Counted from the stretch's first letter, positions 45,029 through 54,786 are shown. The stretch is 64,000 nucleotides of DNA from Mycobacterium sp. SMC-4 (GCF_025263265.1 NZ_CP079869.1:744001-808000), one strand, 5' to 3'. Numbers and translations are program-made. Notes: generated by a model from the sequence alone, not told the origin.

Positions 45029-45340
45029 TTACTCGCACTTTTGCGCCGTGAGCGCAGACTCGACACCCGAGACTGGGCGGCCGGTGAGCGTGTCCAGCAG
45101 CGCGACGAACTGGTCATCGACGAAATGCGTGTGCGGCAGATGTGCCAGCCGCGCCAACAATTCCGCAGGCAGGGCCGGATTCGGCCCGCGTACCACCGCT
45201 TCGAGGGCCAGCACCATCGCTTCGCCGTACTCTCCGATCCCCAGCAGCACGAACGCCGTGTTCACTTCGTCGCCGACCAGCGACGCGCGGCAGTGCTCGA
45301 CGAGCTCCCACGCCACGTCGCTGAGCTCGGCCCTGTCCAT
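45029..45340 (-). CDS. Unknown protein (103 aa)
   Basis: MDRAELSDVAWELVEHC, VNTAFVLLGIGEYGEAMVLALEAV, FVDDQFVALLDTLTGRPVSGV: an all-helical protein with no family I can name. Its last ten codons (ESALTAQKCE, stop) are encoded by the copy of the repeat also seen at 39863-39890, so the native C-terminus may have been replaced by repeat insertion. Convergent with the NERD helicase gene. Confidence 0.6.
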   Translation of the reverse strand: MDRAELSDVAWELVEHCRASLVGDEVNTAFVLLGIGEYGEAMVLALEAVVRGPNPALPAELLARLAHLPHTHFVDDQFVALLDTLTGRPVSGVESALTAQKCE

Positions 45341-45385
45341 GACGTCAATTCTCGACCACCCGCCGCTGCGGCGCGCGGCGAGCGG

Positions 45386-46975
45386 CTAGCGCACGGCCAG
45401 GTAGTGATGCGACACCGGCGTGCCCACCACGTGGGCGAGCACCGCCTGCTCGATCAGCAGATCCTGGCCGGTCTGGCGGACATAGTGCTGATGCATGTGC
45501 TCACCCCACGAGCGCACGATGAAGGTTTCCACGAACGTCGCCTCGTGCTCGACGTCGCGGTAAAGCTGCCACTGCGACGCCCCGGTACGCAGCCGCGAGC
45601 GACCCTGCACCGCCATCGCCGCCAGGAACTCCGGCTCCTGGTCCGGGTCCACCCGGTAGGTGATCGACACCATCACCGGACCGTCGAGCGGCTCCGGCTC
45701 GAAAACCAGCATCGGCTCCGGCCAGTGCGCCGACGGCGACAGATCGAGGTTTCCGGTCTTGGCGTGCAGTGGCCACCACAGCGAGGACAACGCGCACACC
45801 AGCAGCAACACCGTGCTGACCAGCAGGCTGGTGACGCTGCTGGTGCCGCCGGCCAGCAGCCCCCACGCCAGCGATCCCAGCGCCTGGCCACCCATGAAGA
45901 TCAGCTGATACATCGACAGGCCGCGGGCGCGTACCCACGCCGGCAGGCTCAGCTGCATTGAGGCGTTGAGCGTGGACAACGACAACAGCCACGACGCGCC
46001 GCCGATCACCAGGGCCACCACCACCAGCGCGAAGACGTGCACCAGCGCCAGCACCGCGGTGGCCACCGCGAAACCGACCGCCCCGATGGTCAGCAGCGCA
46101 TTCTGGTCGAACCATCGGCGCAACACCGACAGCGCAAACGCACCGGCCACCGCGCCCACACCCAACGACCCCAGCAGCAACCCGTAGCCCGACGACGACA
46201 ACCCCAACTGGTTGGCCGCGATCACCGGCAGCAGTCCCCACAGCGCGCTGGCCGGGGCGATGAACAGTGCCGCCCGCAGCAGGATGCGGCGCACAATCGG
46301 CGAGCTGCGGATGAAGCGGCCACCCGTCGTCAGCGCCGCCAGAGCGCGCTCCGACGGGTACTCGTTCTGCACGGCGGGCCGACGCCACCAGACCAACACC
46401 ACCACGATCCCGATGAACGAGATCGCGTTCAGCCCGAACACCAGCGTCGGACCTGCCACCGAAACCAGCACACCCGCGATCGCCGGCCCGATCGCCCGCG
46501 CGCCGTTCATGCTCATGCTGCCCAGCGCCGCCGCCGCCGGAATCTGGTGCGACGGAACAAGGTCGGGCTGGATGGCTTGCCAGGCGGGCGCGGTGAGCGC
46601 CTGCCCGCACCCGATGAGGAACAGCAGCGTCAGCAGCACCGCCGGCGTCGTCAACCCGAACCCGGTCAGCGACGCGAGCAGACCCACCCCCGCGGCCATC
46701 GCGCCCTGGGTGGCGATCAGCAGTCGTCGCCGGTCGATCAGGTCGGCCAGCACGCCCGACGGCAACGCCAGCAGCATCACCGGCAACGTCGCCGCGGTCT
46801 GCACCAGCGGCACCAGCACCGCCGCACCCGGGTCGCCGACCAGCATCCACTGCGCGCCGACCATCTGCATCCAGGTGCCCAGGTTGGACACGAACTGCGC
46901 GATCCACAACGCGCGGAAGACCGGGTTCTGCAGCGGCGCCCACGTCGACGGCGATCGGGTGTCTTCCGCCGTCAT
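45386..46975 (-). CDS. MFS exporter with C-terminal ABM-like domain (EntS-like)
   Basis: 529 aa: twelve predicted membrane helices over residues 20-400 beginning with NPVFRALWIAQFVSNLGTWMQMVGAQWML, the DUF894/EntS-type signature, with DLIDRRRLLIATQG as the conserved loop 2-3. About 120 cytosolic residues follow (MVSITYRVDPDQEPEFLAAM, WQLYRDVEHEATFVETFIVRSWGEHMHQHYVRQT), a ferredoxin-like antibiotic-monooxygenase-type domain typical of this fused subgroup. Export of a siderophore or small molecule is the family role; the substrate is not predictable. Confidence 0.88.
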   Translation of the reverse strand: MTAEDTRSPSTWAPLQNPVFRALWIAQFVSNLGTWMQMVGAQWMLVGDPGAAVLVPLVQTAATLPVMLLALPSGVLADLIDRRRLLIATQGAMAAGVGLLASLTGFGLTTPAVLLTLLFLIGCGQALTAPAWQAIQPDLVPSHQIPAAAALGSMSMNGARAIGPAIAGVLVSVAGPTLVFGLNAISFIGIVVVLVWWRRPAVQNEYPSERALAALTTGGRFIRSSPIVRRILLRAALFIAPASALWGLLPVIAANQLGLSSSGYGLLLGSLGVGAVAGAFALSVLRRWFDQNALLTIGAVGFAVATAVLALVHVFALVVVALVIGGASWLLSLSTLNASMQLSLPAWVRARGLSMYQLIFMGGQALGSLAWGLLAGGTSSVTSLLVSTVLLLVCALSSLWWPLHAKTGNLDLSPSAHWPEPMLVFEPEPLDGPVMVSITYRVDPDQEPEFLAAMAVQGRSRLRTGASQWQLYRDVEHEATFVETFIVRSWGEHMHQHYVRQTGQDLLIEQAVLAHVVGTPVSHHYLAVR

Positions 46976-47096
46976 CCACCCCTCCTGTGGTCGATGCTCA
47001 CAGTAGGGGTGTGTACCCGTTGCCGTGAACAGCGCCCAAGGCGGGGTGTCCAGCAGGAGAGCGCGCGCCGATTCTGCGCCGCTCGGCGACGTCGGC

Positions 47097-47987
47097 TCAG
47101 AGCGGAAGCAGGATCCCCTTCACCGAGGGGTCGGTCGCCAGAAAGTTCTGCACGGCTGGATCTTTGAAGGCCTCGACGAGCTTTGTGATGTTGTCGGTGT
47201 CGGCCCAGCGGCTGCCGATGGTCAGCTGGCCGGCGAACTCGTCCGGGGCAGGCGGGGCGAAGATCTGTCGCTCGATCGGGACCTTGGCGGCCAGGTAGTA
47301 CTCGGTGTAACCGACCGCGGCGTCCAGGTCGGGCAGCGAACGCGACTGCGCGGCGAAGTCCAGCAGCGTGAACTTCAGGTTCTTGGGGTTGGCCACGATG
47401 TCCTTCTGCGTGGCGGTCCACTTGTCGACTTCCGGGTTCAGCCCGATCAGTCCCGCGCGCTCGAGCAACCACAGACCCTGGGCTTCATTGGCCGGATCGG
47501 AGTACAGCGAGATGTTCGCCCCGTCCGGGATCTGCGCCACGTCGGTGTACTTGTCCGACCAGATCCCGAAACCCCACCGGAACACCGGTGTCGCGGCCTC
47601 CTCGCGGAAGTCCGGATTGGCCTCCAGCACCTGGCCCAACCACAGCTTGTGCTGATAGATCGTGCCGGCCACCTCGCCGTCGCTGACGGCGCGGTTGATC
47701 GTGTTGCTGTCGGCCAACCCGCGGAACGCCACCGTGATGCCGTGGCGCGGCGCCACCTCACGGGCGATGAACTCGATGAGCGCCTGCTCGGCGGCGTTGC
47801 CCTCGTTGGTGGCCACCACCAGCGTGGCGCCGGGTATCTCGTTGGCGGACTGGGATTCTGCGAAGAACAGGAAGCGTCCGGCGATGACCGCCACGATCGC
47901 GACGGCCAGGCCGGCCGCGATCCACAACCATGTCGGTCGCTTCTTCAGTTCGAATCCGTGCTCGACGGGAGTATCGGTGGCGGTCAT
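47097..47987 (-). CDS. metQ: Methionine ABC transporter substrate-binding protein (MetQ/NlpA)
   Basis: 296 aa. After an N-terminal membrane segment (WLWIAAGLAVAIVAVIAGRFLFF) comes an NlpA/MetQ fold: VAPRHGITVAFRGLADSNTINRAVSDGEVAGTIYQHKLWL, ISLYSDPANEAQGLWLLERAGLI. There is no lipobox cysteine, so it seems to be anchored by an uncleaved helix and not by lipid as MetQ usually is. Its ATG overlaps the metI stop by four bases. Binds methionine or a related amino acid for import. Confidence 0.88.
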   Translation of the reverse strand: MTATDTPVEHGFELKKRPTWLWIAAGLAVAIVAVIAGRFLFFAESQSANEIPGATLVVATNEGNAAEQALIEFIAREVAPRHGITVAFRGLADSNTINRAVSDGEVAGTIYQHKLWLGQVLEANPDFREEAATPVFRWGFGIWSDKYTDVAQIPDGANISLYSDPANEAQGLWLLERAGLIGLNPEVDKWTATQKDIVANPKNLKFTLLDFAAQSRSLPDLDAAVGYTEYYLAAKVPIERQIFAPPAPDEFAGQLTIGSRWADTDNITKLVEAFKDPAVQNFLATDPSVKGILLPL

Positions 47988-48694
47988 ACGGTGACGGTTC
48001 CTCTCAGGCGGGCATGCGGTGTGGTGAAGCGGACGAGTGCGTCGCCGACCAGTTGCACGGCGGCGACGGTGACGACGAGGATGACGATGGTGGCGAGCAT
48101 GACGCCCTGATCAAAACGCTGATAGCCGTAGGTCACTGCGACGTAACCGATTCCGCCGGCGCCGATGGTTCCGGCGATTGCCGAGTACTCGATCATCGCG
48201 ATGACGTTGATGGTCAGACCGCCGAGGATCGACGGGACCGCCTCGTTGAGCTGCGCGGTGCGGATGATCTGCAGACGTGACCCGCCGGAGGCGCGAGCCA
48301 CCTTCACCACCGACGGCGGCACCGAGCGCAACGAGTTCTCCACGATGCGGGTGAAGAACGCGATACCGGCCAGCGACATCGGCACCACCGCGGCCGCGAT
48401 ACCGATGTTGGTTCCGGTGATGAACCGGGTGAACGGCATGATCGCGGCCATCAGGATCAGAAACGGCAGCGAACGCCCGATGCTGATCACCCAGCTCAAA
48501 ACCGTGTGCAGGGCTGGGTTCTCGAACAATCCGCCTGGTGCCAGATTGTGCACCAGCGCGCCCAGCGGCACCCCGACCAGAACCACGATCGCCATCACGA
48601 TGCCGACCATCGTCAAGGTGTCGAGCAGAGCGGGGAACAACAGCCCAGGCAGCTCGCCCACCGGAACCTTGCTGGCCACAAGCGTTTCGGTCAT
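47984..48694 (-). CDS. metI: Methionine ABC transporter permease
   Basis: 236 aa, five to six membrane helices, with LLFPALLDTLTMVGIVMAIVVLVGVPLG at the start and the EAA-type coupling loop VKVARASGGSRLQIIRTAQLNEAVPSILGG, then YGYQRFDQGVMLATIVILV typical of MetI. Middle gene of metNIQ, overlapping both neighbours by 4 bases. Confidence 0.92.
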   Translation of the reverse strand: MTETLVASKVPVGELPGLLFPALLDTLTMVGIVMAIVVLVGVPLGALVHNLAPGGLFENPALHTVLSWVISIGRSLPFLILMAAIMPFTRFITGTNIGIAAAVVPMSLAGIAFFTRIVENSLRSVPPSVVKVARASGGSRLQIIRTAQLNEAVPSILGGLTINVIAMIEYSAIAGTIGAGGIGYVAVTYGYQRFDQGVMLATIVILVVTVAAVQLVGDALVRFTTPHARLRGTVTV

Positions 48695-49686
48695 GCCGCA
48701 CCGCGCAGCAGCACGTCGCCGGTGGCCAGGCCGTAGCGGGCCAGCACCGCCGCGGCCCGATCGGAGAGCTCGGCGGGGATACCCAGGGTCGCCGCGCCCA
48801 CCGGCACGCCGTGAACCTCCTGCACCGAAGCGCCCAGCACAGCAATCGGCGCACCCAGATCGGCCGACGCGCGGGCGATCCAGTCCGCGGGCACATCGGG
48901 GGAGTCATAGACCACGTTCCACACCTGCTGGCCCGCCGCGGGTCGGGTGGCCACCCCCTGCGGGCGCAGCTCGGCGCCGAGCGCAGAGTCCCGGTCGGTC
49001 AGAAGATCTGTCAGACGGCCGGATTCGACGATGGTGCCGTGGTCCAAACGTGCCACCGAGTCGGCGACCTTGAGCACCGTGTCCATCTCGTGGGTGATGA
49101 ACACGATCGACAGGTCGAGGTCGTCGCGCAGCTCGCGCAACAGGTCGACCACCGATGCGGTGGTCGACGGGTCCAGGCCTGCGGTCGCCTCGTCGGACAG
49201 CAGCACCGACGGACGCAACGCGAGAGCGCGCGCGATGCCGACCCGCTGCTTCTGCCCGCCCGACAGCTGGAACGGGTAATGGTCAGCCCGTGCGGACAGG
49301 CCGACGCGATCGAGCAGTTCGGCGACCCGCTTGCGGGACTCGGTTGCCGTGACGCCGAGATACTCCAGTGGCAAAGCGACGTTCTCGGCTGCCGTGCGCC
49401 GCTCCAGCAGACCGGCAGACTGGAACACCGTCCCGATGCGCCGCCGCGCCACCCGCAACTTGTCTGCCGACAGCGTGGTGAGGTCCTCGCCGTTGACGAC
49501 CACCGACCCCGACGTCGGCGCAGTCAGCAGGTTGATGCACTCGGCCAGGGTGCTCTTGCCTGCGCCGCTCGGGCCGACCACCGCGAGGATCTCGCCGGCC
49601 TGCACCCGGAACGTGATGCCGTCGAGCACCACGGTGCGGTGTTCTCCGCGGCCGTAGACCTTGGTCAGCTCGGTGAGCTCGATCAT
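48691..49686 (-). CDS. metN: Methionine ABC transporter ATPase
   Basis: 331 aa: Walker A VVGPSGAGKST, signature LSGGQKQRVGIARALA, Walker B VLLSDEATAGLDP, switch His in VFITHEMD; the first residues IELTELTKVYG are typical of MetN. A C-terminal NIL domain (about 245-331: VWNVVYDSPDVPADWIARASADLG) is the methionine-sensing module that shuts the transporter when the cell has enough methionine. First gene of the operon; the 126 bases upstream show no S-box or other riboswitch I can recognise. Confidence 0.92.
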   Translation of the reverse strand: MIELTELTKVYGRGEHRTVVLDGITFRVQAGEILAVVGPSGAGKSTLAECINLLTAPTSGSVVVNGEDLTTLSADKLRVARRRIGTVFQSAGLLERRTAAENVALPLEYLGVTATESRKRVAELLDRVGLSARADHYPFQLSGGQKQRVGIARALALRPSVLLSDEATAGLDPSTTASVVDLLRELRDDLDLSIVFITHEMDTVLKVADSVARLDHGTIVESGRLTDLLTDRDSALGAELRPQGVATRPAAGQQVWNVVYDSPDVPADWIARASADLGAPIAVLGASVQEVHGVPVGAATLGIPAELSDRAAAVLARYGLATGDVLLRGAA

Positions 49687-49812
49687 GGAGGATCCTTTGG
49701 GAAGTGAGGGACGCAGGCGTCATCGCCGTCGGTCGGTCACGTTGTCAAACCGTCCCCGCTCCGGACAGCATTGCGCTCAGGGTGAGTCAATCGCGATGAG
49801 CACAACGGGACG

Positions 49813-50793
49813 TCACGGCGGGCTGATCTCGTTGCACCGAGCCTTCAGCCGGTCCAGCAGCGCTTCGTCGGACTTCACGTCCAGTGCGATGGCACCCAGA
49901 TCGATGGTGCCGTTGGCGTGGGACAGGATCCGCGGGAACGCGTCGACCAGTTCGACGAGCTCGTCGATGAACACGCGGTAGGCCTCCAGCGGTTCGTGCA
50001 GCACCCGGGCGCAGTCGCGCAACACGTCAGAATGCGCCGACGGCGCGGACAGCGCGCGGCACTGCTCGGACAACTCCAGCAGCCGCACGTGATAGTCCAT
50101 CAGCCGGCCAGCGACGTGCTCGATGGCGTCGGCATCAGGGTCGGGGCCGCGCTGCCCCAGCGCCCGCATGAAGTCCGGCGCCGCCATGAATGCCATGACC
50201 TGGTGCAGGATCGCCCACATGTCGTCGACCAAGGAGTACACCCGGTCGGCAAGTTCGCTGCCGCTGTAGATGCGGGTCGTCGTCGCCGGGACGAACCCCA
50301 GCGCGCTATCGCGCAGCCGCGCTGCCAACGCTTCCCTGCGCTGCAGCAGAATTGACGTGAACAGCGCCCAGTGCCATTGCTGTGGCCGCTGCGTGCGCAG
50401 CGCGGTCAACCCGCTGCCGGTACGGGTGATGGTCGCGATCGGCCGGTCCTCGTCGTCGTCCTCGTCCTGGTCGACGGGGTCGTCCTCGGTGACCCGGCGC
50501 ATCACCGCGGCACCGTCGGGACCGTAGGTGCCCCGACTGTCGCCGATCAGCGACCACCGGTGCTGCCGGTCGGCGCGAATCCTGAGGTCCAGCTCGCGCC
50601 TGCGATCGCGCTCGGCGGCGGCGTCGCGCAACTCGTCCTGACGCCGCAACCAGACAAAGAGCCAGGACAGCAGCCCGGTCAGCGCCACCGCGCCCAGAAT
50701 CCACCAGATGTACTGAATCACCACACCGAACAGCACCAAGAAGATGAACGCGGCGACGAAACCGCCGCCAGACTCCGATCGTCGCTCCCCCAT
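49813..50793 (-). CDS. Membrane-anchored protein of unknown function (326 aa)
   Basis: Starts at ATG 50793. Residues about 10-48 form two hydrophobic segments (GFVAAFIFLVLFGVVIQYIWWILGAVALTGLLSWLFVWL), followed by a charged helix (RRQDELRDAAAERDRRRELDLRIRADR), an acidic low-complexity stretch (DPVDQDEDDDEDRP) and a helical cytosolic domain of about 200 residues. No enzymatic motif is seen. Longer in-frame starts to 51075 run through the neighbouring oxidoreductase gene and are not credible. Confidence 0.7.
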   Translation of the reverse strand: MGERRSESGGGFVAAFIFLVLFGVVIQYIWWILGAVALTGLLSWLFVWLRRQDELRDAAAERDRRRELDLRIRADRQHRWSLIGDSRGTYGPDGAAVMRRVTEDDPVDQDEDDDEDRPIATITRTGSGLTALRTQRPQQWHWALFTSILLQRREALAARLRDSALGFVPATTTRIYSGSELADRVYSLVDDMWAILHQVMAFMAAPDFMRALGQRGPDPDADAIEHVAGRLMDYHVRLLELSEQCRALSAPSAHSDVLRDCARVLHEPLEAYRVFIDELVELVDAFPRILSHANGTIDLGAIALDVKSDEALLDRLKARCNEISPP

Positions 50794-50827
50794 GGGCGCA
50801 CGATAGACACGGGCACTGACAGATTCG

Positions 50828-51835
50828 TCAGAGCCGGCGCGCCACCTCCCCGTAGCGCTCGAACCGGTCCGGGTCCGACAGCGCGTTGTAGAGCACCAGG
50901 CGGGTGGCCGTCCCGCCGTACTTGCCGGCCAGCGCGTCAGCCAGACCGTCCCACGTCGACTCGGTGGCGAAGGTGGCGATGTGCTCGTCGGTGATCTGCG
51001 CGGCCATGCCCGCGAAATCGCCGGCCTTCTGCTTTTCCCGCAGGCGTGCCGTCGTCCCCTCGAAGCCGGCCTCATCCCAGATGAACGCGTAGTTCGGGGT
51101 GCTGCCGTAGAAACTCATGCTGGCGCGCACCAGCTCACGCTCGCGGTGGCGCTCCTCGTCGCTGTCGCCGACGATCGTCATCACCGGCACGATGATCGCG
51201 AGGTCGTCCGTCGAGCGCCCCGACTTCGCCGCTCCCTCGGCAAGACTGGGCAGCACATGGCGGGCGAGGTAACCGGGCTCGCCGAGTGGGTGCACGTGCA
51301 CACCGTCGGCGACCTCGCCGGCCATCCGCAACATCCACGGATTCACCGCGGCCACATCAACCTTCGGGTCCGGCGCATCGATCGGGCCGGCGCTCCACTG
51401 GGGCGTGATGAAGTCCAGGCTGTAGAAGTCGCCGCGGTGCTCGAGCGTGCCGGTCCGGAACGCGGTGAAACACGCCTTGACCGCCCGCACGTAGTCGCGC
51501 AGTCGCGGGCCGGGACGCTCGAACTCCACCCCGTAGCGCCGCACCACATGCGTGCGCACCTGGGTGCCCAACCCCAGCCGGAAGTGGCCTCCGGTGGCCT
51601 CCTGCAGCTCCCACGCCGTCGCGGCCGTGATGAACGGGCTGCGCGGAAAGGCCACCGCCACTCCCGTGGACAACTCCAATCCCGGCGCGGCCTGCGCCGC
51701 CAGTGCGGCGTTCAAATACGGGGTGCGGCCGGTCTCGGTGAAGAGCATCCCGTCGAACCCGGCGCTTTGGGTCCGCCGGGCAAGATCGCCGATCGCCTGC
51801 AGCGGCTGCGGGGTGGTCATCACGTCGACGTGCAC
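50828..51835 (-). CDS. LLM-class F420-dependent oxidoreductase
   Basis: About 335 aa from GTG 51835 (VHVDVMTTPQPLQAIGDLARRTQSAGFDGMLFTETGR). ATAWELQEATGGHFRLGLGTQ and VAAVNPWMLRMAGEVADGVHVHPLG are typical of luciferase-like TIM barrels that use F420 (or FMN) for hydride transfer, a group expanded in mycobacteria. The substrate is unknown. A GTG at 51844 is an alternative start. It is divergent from the molybdopterin oxidoreductase gene. Confidence 0.88.
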   Translation of the reverse strand: MHVDVMTTPQPLQAIGDLARRTQSAGFDGMLFTETGRTPYLNAALAAQAAPGLELSTGVAVAFPRSPFITAATAWELQEATGGHFRLGLGTQVRTHVVRRYGVEFERPGPRLRDYVRAVKACFTAFRTGTLEHRGDFYSLDFITPQWSAGPIDAPDPKVDVAAVNPWMLRMAGEVADGVHVHPLGEPGYLARHVLPSLAEGAAKSGRSTDDLAIIVPVMTIVGDSDEERHRERELVRASMSFYGSTPNYAFIWDEAGFEGTTARLREKQKAGDFAGMAAQITDEHIATFATESTWDGLADALAGKYGGTATRLVLYNALSDPDRFERYGEVARRL

Positions 51836-52004
51836 AGATCGCACCCTACGCCCGCGCCGGGCGCACATCGCTGCGACGCTGCGCACCTGGTGCCGATGAC
51901 CGATCGTGCCCGGCGTCACATCGAGTTAATACGGCAGAAATTGCGTTGCCACACCGGTGTCGTTGACTGGGATCACACCCAGCCGCCGTCTGAAGGACCG
52001 CACC

Positions 52005-54185
52005 GTGACACTCGACGCGCCCAAGCAACTGACGATCGTGCGGGGTGCCTGCCCGCACGACTGCCCCGACACCTGCGCGATGCTCTACCACGTCGAAGAC
52101 GGCAAACTTGTTGATGTCAAAGGAGATCCGGACCATCCGATGACCCGCGGTGGGCTGTGCGTCAAGGTCAAGAACTTTCACGAGCACCACTACCAGCCCG
52201 ATCGCCTGCTCTACCCGATGCGCCGGGTCGGCGCCAAGGGTGCCGGCGAGTTCGAACGGATCAGCTGGGAGGAGGCGCTGGCCGAGATCAAAGCCCGGTG
52301 GACGGAGATCATCGACACCTACGGCAGCCAGGCGATCATGCCGCACGCCTACCTCGGCCATCAGGGCGTGCTCAACGGGCTCACCTCGGGCGACGCGTTC
52401 TTCAACCGGTTGGGCTCCACCGTCGCAGAGAAGACCTACTGCGAATCGGGATCCTCGACCGCCTGGCACATGACGGTCGGAGGATCGGGCGGGCTGGACG
52501 TCGAGTCGATGGCCCACGCGAAGTACATCATCGTCTGGGGCATGAACATGACCAGCACGAACCTGCACGGCTGGCCGTTCCTGCTGGAGGCGCGCAAGAA
52601 CCACGGCGCCAAGATCGTCGTGATCGACCCGGTGCGCAATCGCACTGCCCGACAGGCGGATTGGCACATCCCGATCCGTCCCGGCACCGACGGCGCTCTG
52701 GCGATGGGGATGATGCACGAGATCATCGCCCAGGGCCTGGTCGACACCGACTACGTCGAGAACTACACGGTCGGCTACGACGAACTCGCCGACCGCGCCG
52801 CGCAGTACCCGCCCGAACGCGTCGAGGAGATCACCGGCATCCCGGCCGACGACGTCCGCAGGCTCGCCTTCGAGTACGCCACCACCCAGCCCGCGGCGAT
52901 CCGACAGGGTGTCGCTTTGGAGCGCAGTCGTGGCGGAGGTCAGGCGATCCGCGCCATCACCTGCCTGCCCGCCCTGGTCGGCGCGTGGCGCCATGTCGGC
53001 GGTGGCACCATGGAGATGCCGATCTGGGAGTTCCCGACCAAGTTCGACGAGATCTGCAAACCGGAATGGATCCCTGAGGGCACCCGGGTGGTCAACGAAC
53101 TCGATCTCGGCATGGCGCTGACCGGCGAGATGGAACTCGACCCGCCGATCAAGTCGCTGTTCGTGTACAACTCGAACCCCGTCTCGCAAGGTCCCGCGCA
53201 GCAGAAGACGATGCAGGGGCTGATGCGCGAGGACCTGTTCACCGTCGTCAGCGAGCACTTCATCACCGACACAGCGAAATTCGCCGACCTGCTGCTGCCG
53301 GCGACGATGCAAGCCGAGCAGCTCGACATCATGGTCACCTGGGGCCATCTGTACATCTCGCTGAACCAGCCCGCGATCGAGCCGCCCGGGGAGTGCGTGC
53401 CCAACGTCGAGCTGTTTCGGCGACTTGCGAGAACCATGGAGTTCGACGCGGAATCCATGGCCTACTGGGAACGCACCGACCGGGAGATGCTCATCGATTT
53501 CCACGACTGGGATGCGCCGGCGCTGGAGGGCATCACCTACGAGAAGCTCGAAGACCTCGGTTGGATGCGGCTGAACGTCGGAACCCCCGACGTCCGAGCA
53601 CCGCACGCGCAGGGCAATTTCCCGACGCCGTCGGGCAAGTGCGAGTTCAAATCCAGCCTCGCCGAGGGCGGCAACTTCGTGGTGCCGGTGTGGCGGTCGA
53701 TGTATGAGGCGATGCAGCCCGGCGGTTACGTCGACCCGCTGCCCGACTACGTGCCGCCGTTCGAGTCACCGCAGTCCAACCCCGAACTCGCCGAACGCTT
53801 CCCGCTGTCGATCATCTCGCCCAAACCGCACGCCTTCCTCAACAGCCAGTACGGAAACTCCGCGGACAAGCAGAAGGTGCAGGGCGAGCAGCGGGTGTTC
53901 ATCCATCCCGCCGACGCAGCCGAGCGCGGCATCGCCGAGGGAGAGCTGGTCCGCGTCTTCAACGACCGGGGTGCCTTCCAGGGTCCGGCCGCCTACGACG
54001 ACGGCCTGCTTCCCGGGTTGGTCATGGCCAATGTCGGGCATTGGCAGGACAAATCATCAGGCACCACGGTCAATGCGATCACCGCCGACCGGCACTGCGG
54101 GCTCGGTAACGCCGGTGTCTACGGTGACAACCTGGTCGAGGTCGAGAAGTTCGATGAGCAGGCCCTGGAAAGAGAAGCCAGCTGA
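52005..54185 (+). CDS. Molybdopterin oxidoreductase (bis-MGD family)
   Basis: 726 aa from a GTG with GAAGGA seven bases upstream. The N-terminal CPHDCPDTC and GGLCVK supply the four cysteines of a [4Fe-4S] cluster. ESGSSTAWHMTVGGSGGLD, VWGMNMTSTNLHGWPFLLEARK and KIVVIDPVRNRTA are the MGD-binding regions, and the C-terminal molydop-binding domain is visible at RVFIHPADAAERGI and VRVFNDRGAF. No Tat signal, so it is cytoplasmic. It resembles formate dehydrogenase/thiosulfate-reductase-like catalytic subunits of unknown substrate. No electron-transfer partner is encoded beside it. Confidence 0.88.
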   Translation: MTLDAPKQLTIVRGACPHDCPDTCAMLYHVEDGKLVDVKGDPDHPMTRGGLCVKVKNFHEHHYQPDRLLYPMRRVGAKGAGEFERISWEEALAEIKARWTEIIDTYGSQAIMPHAYLGHQGVLNGLTSGDAFFNRLGSTVAEKTYCESGSSTAWHMTVGGSGGLDVESMAHAKYIIVWGMNMTSTNLHGWPFLLEARKNHGAKIVVIDPVRNRTARQADWHIPIRPGTDGALAMGMMHEIIAQGLVDTDYVENYTVGYDELADRAAQYPPERVEEITGIPADDVRRLAFEYATTQPAAIRQGVALERSRGGGQAIRAITCLPALVGAWRHVGGGTMEMPIWEFPTKFDEICKPEWIPEGTRVVNELDLGMALTGEMELDPPIKSLFVYNSNPVSQGPAQQKTMQGLMREDLFTVVSEHFITDTAKFADLLLPATMQAEQLDIMVTWGHLYISLNQPAIEPPGECVPNVELFRRLARTMEFDAESMAYWERTDREMLIDFHDWDAPALEGITYEKLEDLGWMRLNVGTPDVRAPHAQGNFPTPSGKCEFKSSLAEGGNFVVPVWRSMYEAMQPGGYVDPLPDYVPPFESPQSNPELAERFPLSIISPKPHAFLNSQYGNSADKQKVQGEQRVFIHPADAAERGIAEGELVRVFNDRGAFQGPAAYDDGLLPGLVMANVGHWQDKSSGTTVNAITADRHCGLGNAGVYGDNLVEVEKFDEQALEREAS

Positions 54186-54186
54186 A

Positions 54187-54786
54187 CTACGACAAGTGCT
54201 CGTCCAGTAGCGTCAGCGCCCTGAAGTAGTCCCCCTCCGGCAAGGGGTTGTCGTGCGCGGTGGCGATGATGACACCGACCAGCGCACCGGCGATCATCCG
54301 TCGTTCGAATTCGTCGACGTCCGGCCCGAGACGATCCGCCAGGACGTCGGCGAGCAGGTCGATCAGTCGGATGTACTCGGCGTAGATCAGACCGTAGGCC
54401 TCGGGCACCTGATACAGCAGCCGCTGGCCAATGATCGCGTCCTCGCGTTCCTCGGCGGACAGGCCGCCGAACACTGTGTGGATCGCGTGGCGATAGGCCG
54501 CCACCGTTGACAACTCCTTCGGAGCCGCGGCGAATGCGGCGACAACGGGCGACACATGGTCATCGGAGATCAGGACAGCTTCCTTGACGCCGAAATACCG
54601 GTAGAACGTGCGCGGCGAGACCTCGGCGGCCTCCGCGATCTGCTCGACGGTCGTGTTCGCATAGCCATGCTGCTCGAACAGCCGGAACGCGGCTCGGCGG
54701 ATGGCCAGCCGGGTCTGCGCCTTCTTCCGTTCGCGCAAACTGCCGGAGTCCTCGGGCACGAACACGCTGCAAGTTTCCCTTATCAA
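54187..54786 (-). CDS. TetR-family regulator
   Basis: 199 aa, N-terminal HTH (TRLAIRRAAFRLFEQHGYANTTVEQIAEAAEVSPRTFYRYFGVKEAVL) and a MftR-like C-terminal domain (EFERRMIAGALVGVI). It converges with the oxidoreductase gene (stops one base apart) and lies 22 bases downstream of a second TetR gene on the same strand, so both regulators may be made from one message. Confidence 0.9.
   Translation of the reverse strand: MIRETCSVFVPEDSGSLRERKKAQTRLAIRRAAFRLFEQHGYANTTVEQIAEAAEVSPRTFYRYFGVKEAVLISDDHVSPVVAAFAAAPKELSTVAAYRHAIHTVFGGLSAEEREDAIIGQRLLYQVPEAYGLIYAEYIRLIDLLADVLADRLGPDVDEFERRMIAGALVGVIIATAHDNPLPEGDYFRALTLLDEHLS

Noticed and set aside
46037..47167. 376-codon plus-strand frame opposite the MFS gene
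   Set aside because: Gln/Arg/His-rich low-complexity translation, an artefact of antisense to hydrophobic membrane helices.
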